From: Schizophyllum amplum
Taxonomy: Eukaryota > Basidiomycota > Agaricomycetes > Agaricales > Schizophyllaceae
Direction: 5' to 3'
DNA length: 33,771 nucleotides
Assembly: GCA_007026445.1 (NCBI GenBank)
Contig: VDMD01000207.1
Location: 1 to 33,771 of the forward strand
In this document: piece by piece, positions 9,834 to 19,776 of the stretch
How positions within the stretch are numbered: position 1 is the first letter of the stretch
Layout of the letters: each line of letters opens with the position of its first letter
Translations under genes and position numbers: made by a program
Notes under the pieces: generated by a model
The model's input: the letters and a program-made list of their open reading frames with translations, nothing else
Database searches by the model: none
What the model was told of the DNA's origin: nothing

Positions 9834-12800
9834 TTAGGCCGTCTTGCGGCGCTTCACCGGACGTGCTGGCCCCTTCGTAATTGCACCGCTTCTACATGAA
9901 TGTCAGCTACATCGTTGTGGAATGGTAACGAAAAACCACACCTCTTCTGGGCGAGCACCTGCTCGAATGCCCAGGCGACGTCGTCTACAGCGGCGCGCCA
10001 CTCCTTCCGATCACCCTCCGCTTCGTCCACCCTTTCAAACGCGTCCCACCACCACTGGAGGCACTTGACGAAGCTGACCAACCCGTTCGTGCCCGGGCAG
10101 TACAAGCAGGAGAAGTTTCCGTCGCCGCGACCTAGAGCGAAGCCCACGGACGACCGGTCGCGCCACTCCGGGTTGACCACGCGCCACCAGTTCTTCATAT
10201 CGAGGCGGAACTGGTCGAAGCCTACGCCGGCGGCGTCCTTGACGGTCTCGCCCTCGCGTACAACACCTTCGAGCTTCGGCTTGTAGGTCAAGCTGCGAGC
10301 GCGCTGGATCCACGCGTCGACGTACTCCGGGCGAGCGTCAGACGACAGCCCATAGCCCTGCATAACTGTAAGCGTTCATCCACTACGTTATGAATACACA
10401 GCTCACCTTGCTGTTGTAGCCATTGGTGGCCTCGATCTGCGCCCACGTCCTCAACAAACTGAGGTACGCGGTCTTTGCGTCCTCGTCATCTCTGCCCTTG
10501 AGCTCCTTGACGTTGTTGTAGGCTAGTCGCATCCACTTCGGCAGGCCCTTCAGTGCACCTTATGCTGTAGGTCATTAAGTTAATGGATGGGATATGTCCG
10601 ACCGACGCTTTTATATGTTGGTGGGCGCTATCCCAGCACGGCAATTGCCGATCCTCGCAGGCCGGGGCAGGCCTATTTGGGGCCGGGAAACCGGCCTAGA
10701 GGGGTATTATAGCGGAATAATGGCCGGGGAATCCCCTTTTCGGGGGTTTTCAATATTTTTATCGATTTATATTATTTTGCTCGCGTGCAGCATTGCTAGG
10801 CGAGCCGAGCACGCGACCACCGCCCTAGCTGTGCCACGTGATGTTGCACGCGCGCCACCGCGACCGCGCCGCGCTGGTTCATTGCCCCTGGGAACACAAA
10901 GAATATATATATATGCGCATATATACAAATGTATATACCATACATATACCCCGTACGCGCGAGCGCGACATACGAGGGGGGGAGCAGGTGGGGTGGGGTG
11001 GGGGGCATGCGCGTCGCGCCTGCATGCGGGTACGTGTAGGTACGACATGCGTGGGGCACCGGATTCCTTCGCACAGGGATAGCGTAGCAGCGTGCGTGCG
11101 CGTCTCCCGCTCGAACGCGCCGCGGCATGCGCACGCTGCGTGTCTGCTGGTCTGGGTCGTGTGGTGGCGGGGTCGTAGTGGTGCTTGAATGAAAGGGAGC
11201 GCGGCGGGTGGGGCGCAGGCCGCCCGCCCCTCATTGAGTCCTCTCGCCTGGGGAGATAGGCTTTGCGCTCTGCGTACACAGCGCAAAGCCCTTCCCTCCA
11301 CATGTACGGCATTGTGCGCGCAAAGTTCACGAACGGCGTGGCCGCGCGCGGGAGGTGGGTGGTGTGAACAGGAGGAGAAGCGGGCAGGGGGGGGGCCTGA
11401 TCGGCGGCGAGGGAAGGCGAGGGGAAGGGCGGCCTGGGCATCGTTGAGGTCAGCAGGAAACGACGCCAGCCGGCTCCGCGCCTCGAGCTACACGTCAGCG
11501 CCCGCCGTTGTTTGCCCATTCTAAACGACCCAATACCTCGCTTGGCGAAGGTGGTAACGGGCGTCTGGGATGAGCGCGCGGGGCGGGCGCTGATGCGTGG
11601 TGGGGGGCGCGGAGGTGGCGGGGCGTCTCTCTTGTGTGTTGTATGGGCGCTTGGGGTGTTGGACGCGGCGGGGCGCCGGGCGTGTTGGCTGAGGACAGGC
11701 CTCGCTCGCCAACGCACACTACGCGGTGCGTGCGTGCGTTCGTGAGTAACGCCGAAGTTTTTTTGTCAGTATTATGTTTCACAGTATGACCATTGTCACG
11801 TACCTTTGAGGGCTCTGATGAGCCCTCCCGCCCCCTAATATTGCTGCTTCGCTCGTTTGCGGCTTTCCGGTGAGTGAGATGGGGAAGACGCGGTCGGGCG
11901 ACGTGGTGGTGGGAGGCAAGGACGGATGTGTCGTGTCACGTCACACGTCGCGTCGATCTGCGCGCTTCGCGTCGATCTGCGCGTGTCGAGATGCGCAGGG
12001 GAGCAGGATGTATCGGTACTATATTGTAAGTTAGTATATAAAAATTCAGTGAGCGCTGCGACGCACCTGCGGCACGTTCGCGCGCGCATCCGCTTGTCGT
12101 TCCGCGCTCTTGCCCCGCGCTTCAACGCGTAGATCCGTTGAAGATCTTGATATTAGTCGTTATTTGACTACCTGTGATCGTTTCGTGAAGGGAAATGAGG
12201 GCGGGGGGCAGCCGCAGGGCCGGGGAAGTAGTAGTCGAGCGCTGAGAAGCGCCGATCATGCACGCGCGGCGACTCGGACCGAATCGCCGAGCCTCGCCGC
12301 CGATGTGCTCGACGACCAAAAGGGCGTTTCGGACGCTTTCCGATACAAAAATGACGCCAGTATCCTGTAGAGTACATGAAACTGTCCAGATATATGAAGA
12401 GAAATCTCAAATTGCGATATAATTGAGTATTATATACTGTGAAAGTTCTGAGCAGATGTTGCTCATATTCCACTGTTTCTTAAGGGGTAGAGCAGGACAT
12501 TCTGGGCTACCATTTGGTGGCTCAGCTACAGTCAAAGCTGGGGTGTCTTTGTGTACTGCTACTTCACCATATACAAGTTGATTCAAGGCTTCAATTCTCT
12601 TAGATAAATCATTATGGACTGAACACTCTTTGAGGAGAGTGATCTCTGGATAATATGCTAGCATTTCATTATATTCCTGACCATAGGGCTTTACAGAGAC
12701 TACATAGAGTAATTCATAACATAAGATAACCTACATCTACGAAGAATCGAATCCATCCGAGGCCTCTGCGAACAGCAATCGCGCTGCGTCTCATCCCGAA

Positions 12801-15800
12801 CGCGCTCAAAATGAGCGCGTTCGTGACGTGACGTAACGCGATCATCTCTCCTCCTGCCGCCATCCGCGACCCGCCCGCCGCTCAACAGCGGCTCGATTTG
12901 CGAAGCTTTTTAAGAATATGGTAGAGGGGACTCAGAGGAGTCCCCCGACGGTGCGTGGCCGTCCATGCCCTCAAATATAAGCTAAAAAGGCGTAAATACA
13001 ATAGCTGCAGAGCACGACGAAGCACTCGTCGTGCTCTGCAGCTTTTCTAGCCGGTACGCATCTCCCGTCGCAGTCCCAGACACCCCCGGCACCCCATCCG
13101 ACCCCCCGCGCTGCGCGCTTGCAGCCGCGCGCTCGCCACCACCCACCAACGCCTGCCCCATACACGTCGTGGAGGCGGTCCGCCGCCTGCCTCCTGACGT
13201 GTCCCTCACCCTCCGTCATGTCCAATCAGGACTGCAGTGGGTGGGGGATGGCGCGCGCTGGTTATCGGTGATGGCGAGGCCCTCTGCAAGCAAGGGATTG
13301 CCTACGGATCGCGTGCGCGCCACTACGCGCGCCGCCCTCCACCACGCCCCCGCCGCCGCCGCGTGCCCAGCTCGCAATCTCAGAACAACGCAGAAGGAGT
13401 CCCCAGACGTGTCAAGGCCAAACGCGACTGTTCGTTGCCGCGTCGCCGCCGCGCCTGCATTCCCCCTAGCCGGCCCCCCACACACATCCCGCGCAACGAG
13501 CCATCCACGGCGCTCGTCGGCTCCTTCCCTCGCCCTCGCATTTCCCTCCCCCCCCTTCCCAGATCCATCAGTGCGCTATGCGTCGCTACTGCGTTCCACG
13601 CACACGCTGCAACACGCGGCGCGCCCTAGCCCCCTCCCCCAGACCTCCCCCCCCTCGCATCTACTGCGCACGCAGTGGTACTGGCAGGCACGTCTCAATG
13701 GAGACGTCGCCTACCAACCACCGCTTACGCTTTCGATTGCCCAGGGGTCGGCAGTGCCGCCGCTCGCGTCACCGATCGTGCGCGCAGCGTGCCCCGCCCC
13801 TCCCAGCTCCCGCTCGCCTCCGCGAGCCCCTCAGTCACCCACTCCGATGTCCATACAGATGATACAGACCTACGAGGACACCCATCGCCCACTGCGCGAC
13901 GTGCGTGCACTACCCCGCCGCACGCGAAAATTTTCGCGCGCGTTTTTTCGCGCTTTTCGTCGACTTTTGTTTGTTTCTTCTGCAGATTATATGTATATAA
14001 GTTGTATATACTGTGAATGAATAGCCCTCTACACTAGATCGACATTTGTAGGGCCGCAGGGAGCCCGGGCGCGGGGGCGGCGCGTTGCATTGCGTGCGCA
14101 CGTGGCCGGCAGGGCCCGAGCGCTAGCGTGTGGCCAAAATAATTGCGCCCGCAGCATTTAATTAGCCATCAATTTGTGATTTGCCATTAATACTGGGCCC
14201 GGCAGCCTACCTGCCATTTACAGCGGGCCCTCGGAGGGCTCCCGGGCAGCCGGACTCGGAAATTTCCGGCTTGGGATAACGCCCACCAACATATAAAAGC
14301 GTCGGTCGGACATATCCCAGTCTATTAAGTTAATGGCTTACAGCAGCAGCTGTTCAGTGTGTCCGCGTCGAAGATCGCCAAGCCGCTCGAATTGCCGGTC
14401 GTCTGCTCGCTCGGCTCTGTGTCAGGCGCGATGTCGTGCATCTCGACGTCTTCAGGGGTGATAGCTGCTGACTTGGTGCTCGTCGAAGCGTTGTCGGTGC
14501 CGGTAGGGTGTGCGTCATCGTTCTCGAGGTGAGTGGACGTCTCGCCGAGGCGGCCCGGGCTTAGCATAGCCGCCGCCATCCGCTGCGCCTCCTCCACTTG
14601 GCCGTGGCCTGGAGCTGCATCGTCGCTGCGCGGCGCTTGAGGCGCCTCGTTATGTGCCGCTGACGCTTCGTCGTCGGCTTGCGCGCGTGGTCCTTCGTCG
14701 TTCGGCGGGCATACATCTCCATCACGCGGTGCGTGAGAGACCGCGTTCCTCTGCAAGGCGGCGGCATCTTCATCTCCGTCGCCCTGCGGGGGTGTGCCGA
14801 CGCGCGGGCTGCCAGGCGTAGTGACCGGCCCTTTGCGCTTTCGCCCTTCAGCTCCGGTCTTTGATGTCGACGTCGCTGGGGCCCTCTTCTGGACGTGGCA
14901 CGCAGAACGCCGCAAGGGGAGTTGCGAGACATCGTCCTCGTCGTCCTCGGACCCATCCTCCTCGCCGCGCACGCGATAATCGGCCTCCTCCTCCTCTTGC
15001 ACGGTGCGCTTTCGCTTGCTGGCCGGCGGTGTCTTCGCCGACATCCTCGAGGGTTCGGCGGCACGCTCCCAGTGCGCGAATAGCGTTGTAAATATGGCGG
15101 CGTCTCGCGTAGGATGAGATCGGCCGAGCTCAGCGTCCTCCGTCGCTAGCCTGTTCGCCTTGCTGATCTCGGAGCTGCTCCATCTATGCATGTAGTGCAA
15201 ATACTCGCCTCGCTTGATTTCCGACGCGCGCTGCAGAAGTCCACGGAGATGGATGTTGAGGTGCTGCTGCTTCGCGAGGTACGTGTCGATGACCTCGGGG
15301 ACGTCATAGGTGCGCGGCGTGGGCTTGGGGCGTCTCGGCTGCGTGGTCGTGGCGGACGCGGTCTCCAAAGCGGGTTCTATGCTGCTGGCGGCGGGACCGC
15401 TGGCATGGGAGGCGGTAGGAGAGACGGCGCGGCGAGTGGCGGAGGAGACGGTGTCGGAGGCGGCAGCGCGGTCTGTAGGGGCCGAGCGGATTGTAGGCGG
15501 GGCGCGTGATTGAGCGGCCGTTGTTGCTGCTGCCGCTGAAGCAGCGTCAGCGCGTCGGGAGGACGTGCCGCCGGATCCTGAGGCCGCGGTCGGGCGCGCG
15601 TGCGAGATCGTGCGCACTTGAGGCGGCGGTGTTGTCTCAAAGCCCGGCACCTCGGCGCCGTCGTCGCCGTCGTCGTCTTCGTTGCCGTTTGCGGCGCTGT
15701 GCTCCTTGGTAAGCCGTATCTCGTCGAAGTTCTCGAACGTGAGCATCGCGTCCAGAGGATCGGCCTCCGGCACGTCCGAGTCCTTTGTTGGGGCGCCTCC

Positions 15801-16927
15801 GTCTTCGAACACCTCGTCTGTACGCTTGTAAGTTAATGTTCGACATCATCATCTGCGCTCGCACCTGTTGTTTCACTGGTAAAGTGCGCGAATGCACGTA
15901 GGAAGTCGTCATACTCGTCCTCGTTGAAGTCCTCGAAGCCGCGCGCGCCCTTGAGCACGGTCGTCTGCCCAACGTGCACACTGTATAGCGGTATTAGCAT
16001 CATCCAATACTACCACATATCTACGTACGTGAGAAGTTTGACCTTGGGCGCTCCTTTCCTGGGAGGGAGGCCGGCGATGAATGTTCCCGTGGTGCAGCCG
16101 GTGATCTGCAGAACCTGCTCGATCCAGGGCTGCAGCGCGCCGACCATGTTGTCCCGTGCGCTGTAGGAAATGAATCGTCAGCAAGATAGAATTGATAGTA
16201 CACGCGCAACTTACTCCTCGCGCGCCTTGTCGGTCATGGCCTCGGAGTTGAGGGTCTGTGCCCAGACGGCCAGGCGCTCGACGTGCGCGGCTGAGGCTGC
16301 TTGCTGAACCTGGATCTTCACCTCCTCCGATTCGTCATCCCACAGCTCCTTCGCAGCTGCGTTCCAGTGCAGCATGGTCTCCAAAGGAGCGAGGGTACGG
16401 TCGCCCAAGTCCTCGCGTGCTTTCGCATCGACCTTCTCCTTGTATTCGGGCATCGTCATGTAGAATTTATACATGTTGGCGTCCGTGAACTTGCGGGGCT
16501 TCCCCTTCTTCGGTCTTGTTGCGTGAATGACGTGCTTCCTCCAGACGGCCGGCTTGTTGTGGACTTGTGTCTGTCGCGTGAACCAGCCCTTGATTTGCTG
16601 AGAGGAGTTAGCATTCATCTCCTTTGTGTATAACATGCCACGTACGTCGCGTGCCCCCTGCATCTGCGCCTTCTTGGCCGCGTCAAGCTTCGCCTTTCGC
16701 GCAGCGTCTGTCTCACAGTCGGCATAGTCCACCGAGGGCTCTGCCAGAGGCCATTTGTCGAAGTAAGGAGGTATGACCTGATTCCAGAAGGCTTCCCCCC
16801 GAATGCGGCCGTGACTGGGGCTCTTGTAGGCGTCCAGAAATTGTCGCAGATACTCGAGCTGCGCGTCGCTGAAGATCGAGCGACGGCCTGGCGGGGCTTT
16901 GGGTCCTGACTTGGCTGAGCGAGGCAT
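9834..16927 (-). CDS. Gene Z: large hypothetical protein with a basic C-terminal tail, intron invaded by element C
   Basis: Seven phase-consistent exons run from ATG 16927 to stop 9834: 16215-16927, 16029-16160, 15865-15980, 14342-15817, 10407-10558, 9942-10357 and 9834-9891 (1020 amino acids). The N-terminus has a helical FSDAQLEYLRQFLDAY segment and a GWFTRQT segment. A long Ser/Thr/Ala- and Asp/Glu-rich linker fills exon 4. The C-terminal domain carries GLPKWMRLAYNNVKEL, ARPEYVDAWIQRARS, WWRVVNPEWR and a FVKCLQWWWDAF block, ending in a lysine/arginine tail (ARPVKRRKTA). This arrangement resembles large Agaricomycete-specific families of unknown function. A start at 17014 is possible but less family-like. 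Exons 4 and 5 are separated by element C. Without it the intron would be only about 33 nt, so the ancestral intron may have been altered. It may still be expressed if the 3.8-kb intron is spliced. Confidence 0.75.
10588..10635 (+). repeat. Left 48-bp terminal inverted repeat of element C
   Basis: The repeat starts TGGGATATGTCCGACC and ends GGGCGCTATCCCA. Its inner end (TATCCCA) mirrors its outer end (TGGGATA), so the repeat is itself partly palindromic. Confidence 0.95.
10830..12010 (+). repeat. Left arm of element C, homologous to 600-1560 and to element A
   Basis: The arm starts near an AT run (10905-10945) and contains an 11-bp stem-loop, GGCTTTGCGCT/AGCGCAAAGCC (11259-11269 and 11280-11290). 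It also holds the GGCGAAGGTGGTAACGGGCG phrase and the GAGGGCTC/GAGCCCTC hairpin at 11808-11827. The palindrome CGAAAATTTTCG seen in the related copy at 1258 is decayed here (around 11752). No coding capacity is apparent. Confidence 0.75.
12798..12945. repeat. Conserved hairpin cluster of element C (copy of 26828-26976)
   Basis: Two stem-loops occur: GAACGCGCTC/GAGCGCGTTC (12798-12822) and GGGGACTC/GAGTCCCC (12926-12945). A weaker CCGCTC-aac-AGCGG motif lies between them. The same hairpins, with different loop bases, occur in the same order in element A at 26828-26852 and 26957-26976. The phrase GTGACGTGACGTAACGCG follows the first hairpin in both copies. Confidence 0.92.
13003..13043. repeat. 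Perfect 18-bp stem with a 5-nt loop
   Basis: AGCTGCAGAGCACGACGA (13003-13020) pairs perfectly with 13026-13043; the loop is AGCAC. The equivalent place in element A (27033-27061) has a different 10-bp stem, GGCTGCAGCG/CGCTGCAGCC, so the hairpin is kept while its sequence differs. Confidence 0.95.
13923..13938. repeat. 16-bp perfect palindrome at the edge of the element-C right arm
   Basis: CGCGAAAATTTTCGCG is self-complementary. The core is repeated at 27647-27660 in element A and at 1258-1269, in each case in the outer part of an arm. Confidence 0.95.
14272..14319 (-). repeat. Right 48-bp terminal inverted repeat of element C
   Basis: This is the inverted partner of 10588-10635, with one mismatch in the GGGCG(C/T)TATCCCA part. 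Confidence 0.95.
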
Positions 16928-17227
16928 AATAGGGGGGGATACGAGACTGAAGTGTAGACAGATTCGAGTGAAAGGGAAGAGTTCACGCTGTGTGCACAAT
17001 GAAGACTCAGTCAACGATCGAGCAGAGACGCGTCGCGATCGTGACCGGTGTGATTGCTGAATTCGCCGTCATTCACGCGACACAACAGTCACGTGCCGCC
17101 TCAAAACCAACAGCAAGTTCGACTTATAAGGGCCCATGGTACTGCACATTGATACTCAGGCTTAATTAATCACACTTCAAGAGGCATTCACAAGGCATGT
17201 GTATATATGTACTACAAATAAAATGCT
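16928..17227. other. Intergenic spacer between gene Z and the RNase H1-N-like gene
   Basis: The spacer holds the 5' flank of gene Z. A TTATAAG sequence at about 17126 on either strand could serve as a TATA-like element about 200 bp upstream of the Z start. No further signal is recognised. Confidence 0.4.
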
Positions 17228-18303
17228 CTAAGAGATACCCGCGATAATCCGGTCGCGCTCGTCTCCGTTCTTGGCGATGAGGACGGCCGCGTCCGGATAC
17301 CCGCCACGCTGCAGAGTCTTGCACTGGCGTTGCGCGTGGCGCCTGAGACGGGATTAGATACAGAGGTAGAGGTGTGCAGCAAATGGTACTTACCAACTCG
17401 CATAGATAGTCGAAGGGGCGCCGGTGGCAACCACGATGTAGCTCGCGCTGTTGTGATCATCGACGGACGCCGCGCTCTGTATATCACTAAGGGCGACGCT
17501 CTCGCCTCCGGGCGTGGGGGGCACCAGATGTGTGTTGTCCATTGCGGCCGAGAGTCCGTCGATCCAGCTCTCGACGGCAGTGACGGCGGCCGTGTCGACC
17601 GTCCGGCTGCTCCTATGCGCGCTACGGGTACCCCCGGTCCCAGCGGAGCGTGTAGGGCGAGCGCTCATGGGAGGCGCGGTGCGCATGGGCGCTGACGTCG
17701 TTGAAAGCGAGCGCGACTGGCTGGAGGGCGGGCGCACGGGCGGGGAAAGCGGCCCACTCATAGGCTGGACGCGTCTCGCAGGCGGCGGCGGCGTCCTCAG
17801 AGATGGAGGGGGACTGGAGGGCGGGGTCGGTGGCGTAGGCACATACGACGCAGCCGCTGCAAGGCGCGCAGCACACTGCTTCCGGTAGACACCGTCCAGG
17901 CCGACGCTCGCGAGGTACTGAGTAAGCGTGCGGTCATTGAATGCGACGCGCGGCGCTTGGGGCGGAGACGTGTGCCCTCCGTGTTGCATCTTGCAGATGT
18001 CCCGGAATGCCTTGATCGCGCCTTCCGCCTCTTCGAACTTGTTCCAGCTGACATCCTTGCCGAGCGCCTTGACCTGATGCCTAAGAAGTTGTCAGAACAG
18101 TCTTTCGTACGCGAGGGCTTTGCAACGCACATGGATAAGTAAACGCCCTCCGCGCCCTCCGGACTGTACACCATATAGAAGCGGACATCGTTTTTGGCGC
18201 TTATCGCCCCCGGACGATGGAAGGCCGGTTCGCAGAAGTAGAGTCCATCGTCGCTGCCGTCGACATCGGCGGTGAGGGCTTTTGTAATGCGAGGGGCAGA
18301 CAT
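17228..18303 (-). CDS. Protein with two RNase H1 N-terminal/viroplasmin-like domains
   Basis: Three exons (18131-18303, 17394-18080 and 17228-17342) join in phase to give 324 amino acids; the introns of 50 and 51 nt have GTGCGT/TTCTTAG and GTAAGT/TCTCAG ends. Residues about 30-80 read FYMVYSPEGAEGVYLSMHQV ... VSWNKFEEAEGAIKAF. That is the pattern of the small hybrid- or dsRNA-binding domain found at the N-terminus of RNase H1 and in caulimovirus viroplasmin. A second copy at the C-terminus begins SYIVVATGAPSTIYASWRHA and ends near the stop. A long Pro/Ser/Ala linker separates them, and no RNase H catalytic domain is present. The domain calls rest on motif resemblance only. The gene is internal to KDZ element B. 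A role in binding nucleic acid during transposition is speculation. Confidence 0.75.
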
Positions 18304-18532
18304 GAAGAAGGCGAGAGAGGGAGGAGCAGGCGGCAAGGCAGAGGAGGGATATGAAGGGCAGATGAGCGTCAAGAGGAAGGCTTGCGGCCGCACGCATGTG
18401 CATGCGTGTGGCCGCGTGAGCGAGCATCCCGTGTTGGCCATGCGGCATTGTTCTCAAGCGATCTCGCGGGCTTCGAGTAAAGACAGTCAGTTGTATTATG
18501 TGTACGTCTATACAAGCTATCTAACGCGAGAC

Positions 18533-19243
18533 CTACGTGGAGCCGCGGAGGACTGATTCCAGGGTGTCGGCGTCCCAATGTTCGAGGAGCATCCCGTGCG
18601 GCAGCTGCACCCGTCCGCGGAAGTCATTGAGGAAGCGCGCGACTCCATGGGTCTTCATCCAGCGTCTGGAAAACGGTAGTTTAGGGTCTATCCTGCGAGT
18701 AAAAGGTATACAGACATACTTTCGATATAAATTCAAGCGCTTGTTGTTGAGGAGCTCGTGGTATCTGAAGGTCCTGACATCAGCTCTTATGATAAGTACA
18801 TGGATCAGCGACGCACCTGTAACGATAGGACATGCATGCCAGGCGCCGCTTTAGCTGAGCTGACGCGTCCTGAGATGCGCGCTGTCGCGACATGCGCTCC
18901 CGCGCCTTCTGTCGCAGCGCGTCCTTGTGTCTATGTGATTCCATTCTCAGTCAGTTGAGGTCAGCCGATGCGTGTTGGACACATCGCGCACCTTGTATAG
19001 TAAGTCTGCTTGGACGCTTGTCGACGCTCGGCATCCCTGCCTGTCCGCATGCGAGCCCTGTGAGACGGGGTATTGGACGTCGAAGACACAGGTTGCTGGC
19101 GCGCGTAGCGTTCACGCGCAATCACTTGTAACTCCTGCTTATGTCTACACTCGAAGTGTTAGCACCTCAGGTATATGGCGGAAGACCCCTCACCTTTCGT
19201 AATAAGCGCGCTTGGAAGCCCGACGGCGCTCGGGATCTCTCAT
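18533..19243 (-). CDS. Small basic protein with a repeated YYxRHK motif
   Basis: Five exons keep phase (19194-19243, 18992-19144, 18817-18930, 18720-18764 and 18533-18665), giving 164 amino acids. The introns of 49-61 nt have GTGAGG, GTGCGC, GTGCGT and GTATGT donors. Two similar modules occur: RRRASKRAYYERHKQELQVI, followed by ARERYARQQ, and RRQASKQTYYTRHKDALRQK, followed by ARERMSRQR. Both are strongly basic and predicted helical, so nucleic-acid binding is plausible. The C-terminal third (RWMKTHGVARFLNDFRGRVQ ... LLEHWDADTLESVL) is a separate segment that I do not recognise. Exon 1 alone is only 50 nt. It lies inside element B between the RNase H1-N-like gene and the dioxygenase. Confidence 0.75.
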
Positions 19244-19776
19244 GGTGAGAAGGAAAGTCACAAGTGCTGAAGCAGATGCGGCGCGCAGCCCGATCATGCC
19301 GCGATGTTCGGGACCGCGATTGAGGCTCTTGGGACCGCCAAATCAGGTGGCGTCAACTCTGATTATTGCCCGTGTGTTTACCCTTGCGTTTATCTCTCGA
19401 CAAACCACATATTCAGCATGAATACATTGATGTATGACCATTCTGATTTTCTACAAATTTCTGAGAAGCATGAGAGTACTCTAATCGGCTCGTGAGTTGG
19501 CACGGACGACTTCGAAGGTTTATGATCAAGTTCGACATAGTGGCTGCACTTCCAATTCTCATGCCTTCCTATCTCTTGTGCATGGGCTGTGAGATTCGGT
19601 CTTCTCGACATCAATGAGGTGTAACCGGGGTGATACTGACATGCAGAAGCCTCTGTAATAGCCTGATCGCTGTTTATCGATAGCTCAACGGCGAGGCTTG
19701 TTCTTACGATCGCGCAAGGCATAGTCGTGCAGGGCAAAGGATTTCGACACATATAATACATTGACTCAATAGCTAT
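19244..19776. other. Intergenic spacer inside element B
   Basis: A 123-codon minus-strand frame (19390-19761) crosses the spacer, but it has no recognisable domain, an atypical composition and no splice partner. I leave it uncalled. Base composition is more AT-rich than in the flanking genes. Confidence 0.45.

Larger units (their letters stand above)
10588..14319. mobile_element. Element C: 3.7-kb non-coding element with 48-bp inverted repeats
   Basis: Positions 10588-10635 and 14272-14319 are inverted copies of one 48-bp sequence with a single mismatch; the tips are TGGGATATGTCCGACC. A 13-bp direct repeat, ATTAAGTTAATGG, lies at 10574-10586 and 14324-14336, one base and four bases away from the tips. 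The insertion is in intron 4 of gene Z. The inside has no coding sequence that I can support. It consists of an arm at 10830-12010, a spacer, and an arm at about 12690-14040 that looks inverted relative to the first. The body is colinear with that of element A. The mobilising enzyme is unknown. Confidence 0.85.

Noticed and set aside
12398..12664. AT-richer minus-strand frame in the centre of element C as a gene
   Set aside because: It is short, has no recognised motif or splice partner, and the corresponding part of element A does not preserve the frame.
10574..14336. Treating ATTAAGTTAATGG as a proven 13-bp TSD of element C
   Set aside because: The repeat is real, but it lies one base from one tip and four bases from the other, so the true TSD could be shorter or the tips could extend further. 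Kept as probable only.
14325..14343. Stop codon at 14325 as the natural end of gene Z
   Set aside because: A good GTAAGC donor precedes it, and the frame continues in correct phase at 10558 into sequence that completes the same kind of protein. The stop lies in the disrupted intron.
14561..15713. Alternative frames overlapping exon 4 of gene Z on both strands
   Set aside because: They are shadows of the low-complexity linker. The exon phases support only the gene Z frame.
19390..19761. 123-codon minus-strand frame between two cargo genes
   Set aside because: No recognisable domain, unusual composition and no splice partner.
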